Shown here one piece after another: positions 15,627 to 23,141 of a stretch of DNA of 38,177 nt; positions within the stretch are counted from its first letter, which is position 1, and each line of letters starts with the position of its first letter. A program made the translations under genes and the position numbers. Origin of the DNA: Aquiflexum lacus (GTDB taxonomy: Bacteria; Bacteroidota; Bacteroidia; Cytophagales; Cyclobacteriaceae); contig NZ_JABFHF010000042.1 of assembly GCF_015476655.1 (NCBI RefSeq), positions 1 to 38,177 on the forward strand, in the 5' to 3' direction. The notes beneath the pieces were generated by a model. That model was not told the origin of the DNA, did not search any database, and saw only the letters and a program-made list of their open reading frames with translations.

Positions 15627-16259
15627 CTAAAGCAATTCCTCCAGTTCCTTCCCCGGTTTTGGATAGCTTAATTTAGCTAATCTTTTGCCGATATGGTATT
15701 CGTCCAATCCTGAGACGGTCACTGTGCCCAAAGCATTCAAATCAAGAGAACCATCCTCGCGAAGCCCTTTTTCATCTACCCGGATATGTTCGATAGCACC
15801 AATGACCATTACTGTGCCGTTTACTTGGAGCGTTTGGGTTTCTGCTAATTGGCAACCTACCTGTACCGGACTTAATGATACAAAGGGAGCATAAAAACCA
15901 TCGAAATAGAACTCTTCCAACCCTGTGGTATCAAATTCAGATCCTTCATATCGGGCTGCGGTCTGATGCGCTTGTTTGTAAAAATCTGAGGTCACGTGAT
16001 TGAGTGTGAAAAATCCGGTTTCAAGGATATTTTCCAATGTATGCCTTTCTACCGTATGTGGTCTAAACAGCACACCAACAAAAGGTGGCGATGCACCTAT
16101 GTGAAAAACCTGCGAAAAAGGAGAGAGATTAGTGATACCTGATTTACTTTTTGTACCGATAAGGTTAAGACTCTTATATCCCGCAAGGGAATTGATCAAA
16201 TCTCTTCTAAAAAATGATTCAGCCTCCATGACAGAGGCTTTACTAAAATACTTCATCAT
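15627..16259 (-). CDS. Flavin reductase-like FMN-binding protein
   Basis: The 210-aa protein has the split-barrel flavin reductase_like fold pattern: the N-terminal substrate strand NLIGTKSKSGITNLSPFSQVFHIGASPPFVGVLF, then RHTLENILETGFFTLNHV, and the later CQLAETQTLQVNGTVMVIGAIEHI strand set. Family members bind FMN and reduce it with NAD(P)H or act as flavin-dependent oxidoreductases in the cytoplasm. Its ATG overlaps the stop of the STAS-like gene (ATGA), so the pair is translationally coupled. ATG codons at 16259 and 16256 are both possible starts. Confidence 0.87.
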   Translation of the reverse strand: MMKYFSKASVMEAESFFRRDLINSLAGYKSLNLIGTKSKSGITNLSPFSQVFHIGASPPFVGVLFRPHTVERHTLENILETGFFTLNHVTSDFYKQAHQTAARYEGSEFDTTGLEEFYFDGFYAPFVSLSPVQVGCQLAETQTLQVNGTVMVIGAIEHIRVDEKGLREDGSLDLNALGTVTVSGLDEYHIGKRLAKLSYPKPGKELEELL

Positions 16260-16699
16260 ACCAGAATCGCTTCTTCAATGGAATTACAGTATTTGATGTC
16301 CAAGAGGTGTATGATGTTATCAGGATTGTTTTTCATAATTTGTTCTTTGGCAATCATAACCATCTTTTCAAACCACTTTTCCTCGGGAAGAATTTTTCTA
16401 TGTTTGCTTAAACCAAGTTCCAGCATTTTATTCTTCCAATTTAGGAAATACCATTCCATACTTGGCTGATGAAATGCTCTTAATGATCTTTTGTCGAAAA
16501 TGAATTTTTCATAATTCCCACTTTCAACAATTTTTGAAATTTCAGCAAAAACTTCCTTGAAATCATCTATAGGAATATAGTCCGTCAAAAGTTCACAGAT
16601 AATTATTCCTTTCTTCTGATTGGCATATACCCTTGCATAACGGATTTCGAAAATCAGTTCGAAATTGTTGAATTCTATGGCACTGGCTGTAATATTCAT
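16256..16699 (-). CDS. STAS/SpoIIAA-like small protein
   Basis: The 147-aa cytoplasmic protein alternates short strands and helices. It contains a central block, KFIFDKRSLRAFHQPSMEW then LGLSKHRKILPEE, that matches my recollection of Bacteroidetes SpoIIAA/STAS-like proteins (a D-R-R-x-L motif, a conserved W and a G-L-x-K motif). Its biochemical role is unknown. It lies 16 bp after a coiled-coil gene and overlaps the flavin reductase gene by 4 bp. Confidence 0.65.
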   Translation of the reverse strand: MNITASAIEFNNFELIFEIRYARVYANQKKGIIICELLTDYIPIDDFKEVFAEISKIVESGNYEKFIFDKRSLRAFHQPSMEWYFLNWKNKMLELGLSKHRKILPEEKWFEKMVMIAKEQIMKNNPDNIIHLLDIKYCNSIEEAILV

Positions 16700-16715
16700 G
16701 GTGGCGATGGATTTT

Positions 16716-16979
16716 TTAGTGAAATGAACGGTTCTTCAAGTGTTGGCCATTAGTGACTTCTGCTTTAAAACTACCCAAGTTCTCTTCAAGACGTATTGCA
16801 TAGTCCAAGGTTGTCTTAATTAGTTCTTGTTGGGATTGAATCTGTTCTTTCAATCTTGCCAACTCCTTGTTCATATCTGCCAATTTGATTTCGTATTCTC
16901 TTGTAAGCCGTTCTTTTTCAATTCTGGCTTTTTCCAGTTCTTCCTTGAAAATCAAAAATGATTCCGGTGGAGTCCTCAT
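16716..16979 (-). CDS. Small coiled-coil protein
   Basis: The 87-aa protein has a near-continuous heptad pattern from about residue 12 to 70 (Leu/Ile every 3-4 positions among Glu, Lys, Arg and Gln), with no signal peptide or TM. It is likely a dimeric or trimeric helical bundle. No family is recognised. It is co-directional with, and 16 bp from, the STAS-like gene, and 87 bp after the SDR gene. It may help tether or oligomerise a neighbour. Confidence 0.6.
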   Translation of the reverse strand: MRTPPESFLIFKEELEKARIEKERLTREYEIKLADMNKELARLKEQIQSQQELIKTTLDYAIRLEENLGSFKAEVTNGQHLKNRSFH

Positions 16980-17066
16980 ATTCTCTGTACTTTATACTCA
17001 GGGACTATACCCTATTTCAATTACACTTTTTACCCTAAATTGTTTAAAAAAACATTTCTTATCATC

Positions 17067-17747
17067 TTATCTAATGGTACTCATTCCTCCATCAAGATGT
17101 AATACTTGACCTGTCATCCAACTTGCATCTTCTGATAAGAGGTATAAAGCAGCTGAAGAAATATCCTCCGGCTTGCCATACCTTCCCAAGGGGTGACGCT
17201 TATTAGAAGCTTCTTTTTTATCATCCGAAGATAGCAATTGATTGGCCAATGGGGTATCTGTCAATGAAGGCGCTATAACATTGACCCTGATTTTATTGAC
17301 TGACCATTCTGCCGCCAAGGATTTTGCAAGTCCCTCCACGGCTCCTTTTGCACTTGATATGGATGAATGAAAACCCAATCCAACGCCTACTGCTACTGTA
17401 CTGAATAGCACCACTGATGCACTGTCGGATTTCTTAAGCCCTTTCATACATGCCTGTAATACCCTTACTGCCCCTAAAACGTTTATATTATAATCTTTTT
17501 GAAAATCAGCTACAGTGAATCTATGGAAAGGCTTCAAATTGATAGTGCCCGGACAATAAACCAAACCATCGATGATCTCAGGTAAATCATTTATTGAATC
17601 AAAATCCTCGGTAACATCCAACTGACTGCTCCCTTCCTGACTTTTTGAATAACTAAACACATTAGCTTCTAAATTTTGTAAACTTTCTACCAAAGCCGCT
17701 CCTATTCCGGAGTTCCCACCTATCACTACAATATTTCTATCTTTCAT
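17067..17747 (-). CDS. Short-chain dehydrogenase/reductase with altered catalytic residues
   Basis: I start at the ATG at 17747 (226 aa); the frame continues upstream only to a TTG. The Rossmann nucleotide motif GGNSGIG is at residues 10-16, and NVLGAVRV and IRVNVIAPSLTDTPLA follow, with the usual DGGMSTIR C-terminus. The catalytic YxxxK is ISSAK, so Tyr is replaced by Ile130 while Lys134 is kept, and the Ser position is Thr117. I recall a Bacteroidetes SDR group with the same S-I-x-x-A-K-G signature, so this is probably a family trait and not a mutation. It lies downstream of PTPS-folE but a terminator intervenes. It could reduce a pterin; that is only inference. Confidence 0.85.
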   Translation of the reverse strand: MKDRNIVVIGGNSGIGAALVESLQNLEANVFSYSKSQEGSSQLDVTEDFDSINDLPEIIDGLVYCPGTINLKPFHRFTVADFQKDYNINVLGAVRVLQACMKGLKKSDSASVVLFSTVAVGVGLGFHSSISSAKGAVEGLAKSLAAEWSVNKIRVNVIAPSLTDTPLANQLLSSDDKKEASNKRHPLGRYGKPEDISSAALYLLSEDASWMTGQVLHLDGGMSTIR

Positions 17748-17902
17748 TTTTTTGGTTTTAATTAAATAATCAATGTGACTCAAAATTGTTTTTGGAATTT
17801 GGGAGAATCTTTGTTTTTGTAACTTACTCCATCTTTAAAAACCGAAATCATAAGACCATACCTTTTCAATCGATATTTACATGTGATATGCGATAAATTC
17901 CG

Positions 17903-17940
17903 AGTTAAAAAAAAACCGGACAGTGATGCCCGGTTTTACG
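17903..17940 (-). terminator. Rho-independent terminator after folE
   Basis: AAAACCGG (17912-17919) pairs with CCGGTTTT (17930-17937) around a 10-nt loop. On the minus strand the stem is followed by T9. It lies 29 bp past the folE stop, so the pterin operon ends here. Confidence 0.82.
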
Positions 17941-17966
17941 TGGTTTAGTTTTGTATTCAATATATT

Positions 17967-18662
17967 TTATAAACTAATGTATTTCATGAACTCTGATCTT
18001 GAATTTTCATCATTTTCGAATTTACCGCTGTAGAAGGACGTGACAGTTGAACTGTTGACATCCTGAACACCTCTAGTGGATACGCACATGTGATGCGCAT
18101 CGATAACTACTGCCACATCATCTGTACCAAGTGCTTCTTTAAGTTCATTGCCAATCTGCATGGTCAACCTTTCCTGAACCTGTGGTCTTTTGGCAAAATA
18201 TTGAACAATTCTATTAATCTTGGAAAGGCCTATGACGTTTCCATTGGATATATACGCAACATGAGCTTTTCCATAAATCGGAACAAAGTGATGTTCACAA
18301 TTAGAGAAAAAGGTAATGTCCTTTTCAACAAGCATCTCATTGTATTTGTACTTATTTTCAAAAAGTTTAGCGTCTGGCTTATTTTTGGGATCAAGTCCGC
18401 TAAAAATTTCTTTGATGTACATTTTGGCTACTCTTCTTGGAGTTCCTTTCAAACTGTCGTCAGAAAGATCAAGACCAAGGACATGCATAATTTCTTTGAA
18501 GTGTTTCTCTATCAACTCAATTTTGAGGTCATCATCCATTTCAAAGGCATCTTCTCTTAGAGGAGTTTCTAAAGATGTTCCAATATGTTCATCACCTATC
18601 TCATCTATAGGCTGGGCGATATCAATTCCCATCGTATTCAACAAAATTTCTTTCTGTTTCAT
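17967..18662 (-). CDS. folE: GTP cyclohydrolase I
   Basis: The 231-aa enzyme converts GTP to 7,8-dihydroneopterin triphosphate, the entry to folate and biopterin synthesis. The C-terminal two thirds are canonical: TPRRVAKMY, FFSNCEHHFVPIYGKAHVAYI (zinc Cys and His), GLSKINRIV, RPQVQERLT, and DAHHMCVSTRGVQD with the second zinc Cys. The acidic N-terminal extension (about 45 residues) is common in Bacteroidetes. The ATG at 18662 gives a 41-bp overlap with the upstream PTPS gene; an internal ATG at 18632 would reduce the overlap to 11 bp. Confidence 0.96.
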   Translation of the reverse strand: MKQKEILLNTMGIDIAQPIDEIGDEHIGTSLETPLREDAFEMDDDLKIELIEKHFKEIMHVLGLDLSDDSLKGTPRRVAKMYIKEIFSGLDPKNKPDAKLFENKYKYNEMLVEKDITFFSNCEHHFVPIYGKAHVAYISNGNVIGLSKINRIVQYFAKRPQVQERLTMQIGNELKEALGTDDVAVVIDAHHMCVSTRGVQDVNSSTVTSFYSGKFENDENSRSEFMKYISL

Positions 18663-19032
18663 ATAGTCGAATAATTAATTCGTGTTTTAAATCGATTTTT
18701 TTTCTTAAAATATTCCAAATAACCACAGCAATGTTTTCCGCTGTTGGGTTAAGATTTCTGAATTCATCTGTATCTAGGTTTAAATTTCTATGGTCAAATT
18801 TATTTAAAATATTTTCTTTGATCAGGTCACTCAATATTTTCATGTCATACACATACCCCGTTTCAGGGTCAATTTCGCCTATCAGTTTTACAATCAACTC
18901 GTAATTGTGACCATGAAAATTCGGATTGTTACATTTTCCAAATATCCTTTCATTTTGTTCATCAGACCAATTCGAATTGTGTAATCTATGGGCAGCATTG
19001 AAGTGCTCCTTTCTGTATACTGCTACTTTCAT
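18622..19032 (-). CDS. 6-pyruvoyltetrahydropterin synthase-like (PTPS/QueD family)
   Basis: The 136-aa protein shows zinc ligands His15, His40 and His42 and catalytic Cys34 in GKCNNPNFHGHNY. The Cys-x5-HGH spacing, GEIDPETG, FDHRNLNLD and the C-terminal LYETERNFVEYDG all resemble animal PTPS more than QueD, whose motif is Cys-x3-HGH. It would act on dihydroneopterin triphosphate, the product of folE, with which it overlaps by 41 bp. The outcome may be 6-pyruvoyltetrahydropterin (biopterin route) or 6-carboxytetrahydropterin (queuosine route). The partner gene and motif favour the former. Confidence 0.92.
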   Translation of the reverse strand: MKVAVYRKEHFNAAHRLHNSNWSDEQNERIFGKCNNPNFHGHNYELIVKLIGEIDPETGYVYDMKILSDLIKENILNKFDHRNLNLDTDEFRNLNPTAENIAVVIWNILRKKIDLKHELIIRLYETERNFVEYDGN

Positions 19033-19322
19033 GATTTACAAACAGAGGAATATGAATTTTTGTTTAATTTTTTTTCAAATAGTTTAAACAAAAATTGCAA
19101 GTTATTGATAATCAACAATAATTAAATCATTTAAATGTAATAACCTGAATTTGGTTTGATTTAAAAGGCTTAACATTCAATTTAATCAAAACAGTTCCAT
19201 ACCTTAATCCTACATTTTGAGCGGAAAAATAAAGTTCTTTGACTTTATTGTTATTCTACCATCGATGACAACTATTTGTGGATTTGGAACTTTTTATGTA
19301 AACATTTTATTATCAAACTGTA
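19033..19322. other. 290-bp divergent intergenic region
   Basis: It separates the minus-strand pterin operon from a plus-strand L,D-transpeptidase and is very AT-rich. An imperfect 12-bp inverted repeat (GGTTTGATTTAAA at 19153-19165 against TTTAATCAAAAC at 19181-19192) could be an operator. No exact -7 box was found. Confidence 0.4.
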
Positions 19323-20033
19323 ATGCGAAAATTCACCCTACTCATCACTTTATTATTAGGCAGTACTTTCTCAAGTTATTTCTTGGTCAGTAGCTCCCCC
19401 GCTTCAGTCCTAATAGAAAGCTCTGTGGAAGATCATTTCATAGAACTTATTAACTCTAATTGTTTCAATGAAAAATTCAAAGTTCCAAAAAGGGACATTC
19501 TCTCTTTAGGAATCAAGGGTTATCTCAAACTGAAAGCAGAAGGGAATATGCCTGAAGGCAAGCCTTTGACAGTAATTGACTTTTCATTGCCATCTTCTGA
19601 GAAGAGAATGTGGATCATAAATATGAAAGATGGCGTTATTTTACATTTTGGACATGTCTCCCACGGAAGAAATTCAGGGGATTTGATGGCCCAAAAATTC
19701 TCCAATAAAAATTCCTCTTTTATGAGCAGCCTCGGTTTTTATCTAACTGCCGAAACTTATCAGGGAAAACACGGCTATTCATTGAGATTGGATGGGCTTG
19801 AGCCAGGGTTTAATGATAATGCCAGAGAAAGGGCCATCGTTATTCATGGTGCTGATTATGCACGTGAAGACTTCATCAAACAGACAGGGAGATTGGGAAG
19901 GAGTTTGGGTTGTCCTGCACTTCCACAGGAGATTACAACTGAAATTATAGACCTGATCAAAGACAGGTCTGTAATATTTATTTATGGCAAGGATGACAAT
20001 TATTTGAATCAATCCCAAATTTTAAACGCCTGA
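19323..20033 (+). CDS. L,D-transpeptidase of the YkuD_2 type (murein transpeptidase catalytic domain)
   Basis: The 236-aa exported protein has an N-terminal signal (about residues 1-22, LLITLLLGSTFSSYFLVSS). The catalytic domain shows IDFSLPSSEKRMWIINM, FGHVSHGRNSGD, His175 in VIHGADYA and the nucleophile Cys197 in GRLGRSLGCPAL. This is the PF13645 group, distinct from the classic YkuD enzymes. It likely modifies or crosslinks peptidoglycan in the periplasm. Its stop overlaps by 12 bp the convergent gene for a second, unrelated-type L,D-transpeptidase. Confidence 0.86.
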   Translation: MRKFTLLITLLLGSTFSSYFLVSSSPASVLIESSVEDHFIELINSNCFNEKFKVPKRDILSLGIKGYLKLKAEGNMPEGKPLTVIDFSLPSSEKRMWIINMKDGVILHFGHVSHGRNSGDLMAQKFSNKNSSFMSSLGFYLTAETYQGKHGYSLRLDGLEPGFNDNARERAIVIHGADYAREDFIKQTGRLGRSLGCPALPQEITTEIIDLIKDRSVIFIYGKDDNYLNQSQILNA

Positions 20034-21713
20034 CAATTTGGGCCCTCTTTTTCTGATGGCAGTGATTATTTCAGAATTCCGATCATAAATATCCTGTCTG
20101 AAATACTGATTACCCACTCCATCGGTCCAATAAGTCAGGTATAAAATGACAACCAGAATTTTCCGGTCGAGCATTACAGTCTGTTCTTTTGATTGCCTCA
20201 TTGCATTTTGGATTTTTTCATCTGTCCAATTGGGGTCAAAAGACAACAGCAGCTTAGCCAGCTCAAATGATTTTTGTAGCCTTATACAACCATGACTTAG
20301 GGCTCTATCTTCTCTCTGAAATAAACTACGGGCAGGTGTATCGTGGATATATACACTATATTTATTGGGAAACATAAATTTAACCAAGCCCAATGAGTTG
20401 TGCGTTCCGGGCTCCTGTCTAACGATGTAAGGGAAATTTCGTGGATTAGTTTTGTTCCAATCTATGGTATTCGGATCTACTACTGTACCTGAGGAAGTCA
20501 GCAATGTCATGTTTTTCTTGGCAAGGTATTGATTGTCCTTTTTTATAGCAGGGACAATCTCATTTCTAGTAATCGATGAGGGAACTGTCCATGTTGGGCT
20601 AAAAACTAAATAGGACATTAGTGTGTTGAATTGTGGTGTAGAATGATAACTTTTCCCTACAATTACCCTGGAAGTGAGTATAGTATCTTTCTTTTGAATG
20701 TAATCTAATTGATAGTTGGCAATATTTACCAAAATCACTTCCTGATCTTTGATACTGTCCGGAAGCCACCTCAGCCTTTCCATATTGACAGATGCCGTAA
20801 TTATCAGGTCCTCAGGAGTCATGTTGGCGGCACGGATTGTACCTTGACCTATGATTCCATCAGACTCCATTCCATGGCGTTTTTGAAGTTTTTTGATTCC
20901 TGACTCCATAATACTGTCATAAATCTTTTCATCATCAGTCTCGTAAGGTTGCAAAAATTCCCAGAAATAAAGCCTATTTCTGATTTCAGGAATGATATTG
21001 TCCGATTCTCCAGGTTTGACAGTCTTATTTGTTTTTATAGATTTCCAAGTCGCTACTTGTTCACTTTCGAATCTACTCTGATCATCAAAAAGCTGCCTTA
21101 AGCCATATCTCATGTTTTTGTAGATAGAAAAGGAAGGATATAGTTCCTCAAAACTTTTTCGGATGCTTTCATTGACCAATGCATATTCCAGCCTCAGATC
21201 GATTCTTAATTCAGGAGAATTCCTTTGGATATTCCATGTGGCCTTTAAGCTTTCCGGATCCACTTTGCCCATATTCAAATGGGAAGATAGCATTACATAG
21301 GCATCTGTCAATAGTACATCAAGTGCAGCCAAATCTGCAAGAGAAGCTTTTTGTCCCTCTTTGGAAAAAGATTCAATTTTATCAAAATAAAGATTGATAT
21401 GACCAAGATGATAATCGTCTGGAATCAGGCCGTCATATTTAGATTGGCCGATTTCATATCGCATTTCATATGCTATTTCAAGTAATTTGGCGTTTTTGGT
21501 CCAAGCGGGCATGAAGTTTCTCTCCCCATAAAACCGGTGAATAACTACTGAACTGAACAACTCCTCCCCATCTATCTCGGGCCTATCCTCAGGACTTGTA
21601 CTTTCCAAGAAGCTTCGGATAATTGATGGGATGCCATTGTCTTCAATTACCTCTTGGGAATAGGAAGGGAAAAAAGAAAATAAGCCTAAAATGAATATCA
21701 GCAATTTTTTCAT
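20022..21713 (-). CDS. L,D-transpeptidase, YcbB/LdtD-like
   Basis: I start at the ATG at 21713 (563 aa) because it gives a signal peptide (MKKLLIFILGLFSFFPSYSQ); the frame runs on to 21752. The N-terminal scaffold domain (about 30-250) precedes a peptidoglycan-binding segment (GIKKLQKRHGMESDGIIGQGTI), then the YkuD domain with VNIANYQLDY, IVGKSYHSTPQF, HDTPARSLF and the nucleophile Cys476 in LSHGCIRL. It forms 3-3 crosslinks or attaches partners to murein. It begins 28 bp after kdsA and is probably co-transcribed with the Kdo genes, linking LPS and peptidoglycan synthesis. Confidence 0.92.
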   Translation of the reverse strand: MKKLLIFILGLFSFFPSYSQEVIEDNGIPSIIRSFLESTSPEDRPEIDGEELFSSVVIHRFYGERNFMPAWTKNAKLLEIAYEMRYEIGQSKYDGLIPDDYHLGHINLYFDKIESFSKEGQKASLADLAALDVLLTDAYVMLSSHLNMGKVDPESLKATWNIQRNSPELRIDLRLEYALVNESIRKSFEELYPSFSIYKNMRYGLRQLFDDQSRFESEQVATWKSIKTNKTVKPGESDNIIPEIRNRLYFWEFLQPYETDDEKIYDSIMESGIKKLQKRHGMESDGIIGQGTIRAANMTPEDLIITASVNMERLRWLPDSIKDQEVILVNIANYQLDYIQKKDTILTSRVIVGKSYHSTPQFNTLMSYLVFSPTWTVPSSITRNEIVPAIKKDNQYLAKKNMTLLTSSGTVVDPNTIDWNKTNPRNFPYIVRQEPGTHNSLGLVKFMFPNKYSVYIHDTPARSLFQREDRALSHGCIRLQKSFELAKLLLSFDPNWTDEKIQNAMRQSKEQTVMLDRKILVVILYLTYWTDGVGNQYFRQDIYDRNSEIITAIRKRGPKLSGV

Positions 21714-21741
21714 GTGTATTTTAATACTCGGGTCAGAAAAC

Positions 21742-22587
21742 TTAGACCTCAAAATTTTGATATTTTTGACCCAAGGCCCAAGATTCCAACAACATGGTCA
21801 AAAAAAGGTCCATTTTATCTAAAGGAATCAGATTTGGCCCATCACTGAGTGCTTTGGATGGTTCCGGATGTGTCTCTATAAAAAAGCCATCAATCCCGGT
21901 TGCCGCTGCGGCCCTGGCTAAAAACGGGGCAAATTCCCTTTGTCCGCCACTGCTGCCAGCCATTCCTCCCGGTTGCTGCACACTGTGGGTGATGTCAAAT
22001 ACTACAGGAGCAAATTGTCTCATGATAGGTAATCCTCTCATATCTACAACCAAATTGTGATAGCCTAAACTAAAACCTCTTTCTGTCAGACAAACATTGT
22101 TGTTACCTGTAGACCTCACTTTGGAAACCGCATATTCCATATCTTCGGGTGCCATAAATTGCCCTCGTTTGATTTTCACTGCCTTTCCAGTTTGGCCGGC
22201 TGCCAACAACAAATCTGTTTGTCTGCACAAAAATGCCGGAATCTGAAGCACATCTACAACCTCAGCTACCTCTGCCGCCTGATAGCTTTCATGAATATCC
22301 GTCACCAAAGGGATCTGAAGCTCTTTACCAACTCTTTGCAGAACTTCAAGTGACTTGTCCATACCGATACTCCGAAATGATGAGGATGAAGTCCTATTCG
22401 CTTTATCAAAAGAGGCTTTAAAAACATAAGAAAAACCCAATCGGTCTGAAATTTCTTTCACCTTGCTGCCGATTTCTATACAAATATCAAAACTTTCGAC
22501 AGCACAAGGTCCTGCAAACAAAACAGGCTTGCCTTCACCTAATACTGTCTCTTCAGAAATATGCATGGGTATGTTAGATCTTTTCAT
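21742..22587 (-). CDS. kdsA: 3-deoxy-8-phosphooctulonate synthase (metal-dependent type)
   Basis: The 281-aa enzyme condenses arabinose 5-phosphate with PEP to give Kdo-8-phosphate for lipid A-core assembly. Canonical motifs are FAGPC, FKASFDKANRTS, TDIHES, IPAFLCRQTDLL, IKRGQFM, FDITHSVQQPGG and HPEPSKALSDGPN. Cys28 in AGPC replaces the Asn of E. coli-type enzymes, and His, Glu and Asp ligands are present, so it is likely the metal-requiring class. It starts 1 bp after the kdsC stop. Confidence 0.97.
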   Translation of the reverse strand: MKRSNIPMHISEETVLGEGKPVLFAGPCAVESFDICIEIGSKVKEISDRLGFSYVFKASFDKANRTSSSSFRSIGMDKSLEVLQRVGKELQIPLVTDIHESYQAAEVAEVVDVLQIPAFLCRQTDLLLAAGQTGKAVKIKRGQFMAPEDMEYAVSKVRSTGNNNVCLTERGFSLGYHNLVVDMRGLPIMRQFAPVVFDITHSVQQPGGMAGSSGGQREFAPFLARAAAATGIDGFFIETHPEPSKALSDGPNLIPLDKMDLFLTMLLESWALGQKYQNFEV

Positions 22588-22588
22588 A

Positions 22589-23140
22589 TTATTGGTTGAT
22601 ATACTTGTCGATGATGGAGGATAGTAATCCCTTGGATTGTAAAATTAAATCTGCAACTTCTCTAAACACTCCTTGCCCCCCTTGGAGAGATGAAATGAAA
22701 TCAACATGTTCAGAGACATAAGGTAGCGCATCAGCAGGGCAAGCTGAAAATCCTACTTTTTTCAGAATAGGTAAATCAATCAAGTCGTCTCCGATGTATG
22801 CGACTTCTTCCAAATTTATTTCAAGAACTTCCAACACTTCAAGAAGTTTTTTGGATTTATCCTTGATGCCATGATAATGAAAATCAAAATGCAGCTCCTC
22901 ACACCTATTTTCCACCACTTTGGAATTCCTGCCGGTGATGGCACCTACCATGATGCCATTTTTCCTTAATGGGGCAACTATAAAGCCATCTTTGACATTG
23001 AATCTTTTGTACTCAACACCACCATTGTCATATATGATTCCTCCATCTGTAAGGACACCATCCACATCAGTGATGAGCAATTTTATTTTTTCGGCCTTTT
23101 GAATATTGGCTTCTGATATTCCTTTCAGGTAATTGTTCAT
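22589..23140 (-). CDS. kdsC: Kdo-8-phosphate phosphatase (HAD family)
   Basis: The 183-aa protein hydrolyses Kdo-8-phosphate to Kdo, the step after KdsA. HAD motifs are present: LLITDVDGVLTDGG (nucleophile Asp), AITGRNS, the Lys region DKSKK, and YIGDDLIDLPIL. The frame is open to 23206, but the ATG at 23140 begins just after the preceding gene's stop and gives the normal family length, so I chose it. It is coupled with kdsA (1-bp gap). Confidence 0.93.
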   Translation of the reverse strand: MNNYLKGISEANIQKAEKIKLLITDVDGVLTDGGIIYDNGGVEYKRFNVKDGFIVAPLRKNGIMVGAITGRNSKVVENRCEELHFDFHYHGIKDKSKKLLEVLEVLEINLEEVAYIGDDLIDLPILKKVGFSACPADALPYVSEHVDFISSLQGGQGVFREVADLILQSKGLLSSIIDKYINQ

Positions 23141-23141
23141 C

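Noticed and set aside
17748-17783. TTG-initiated extension of the SDR gene
   Set aside because: The ATG at 17747 begins directly before the cofactor motif at the usual spacing, so the extra 12 residues are unlikely to be translated.
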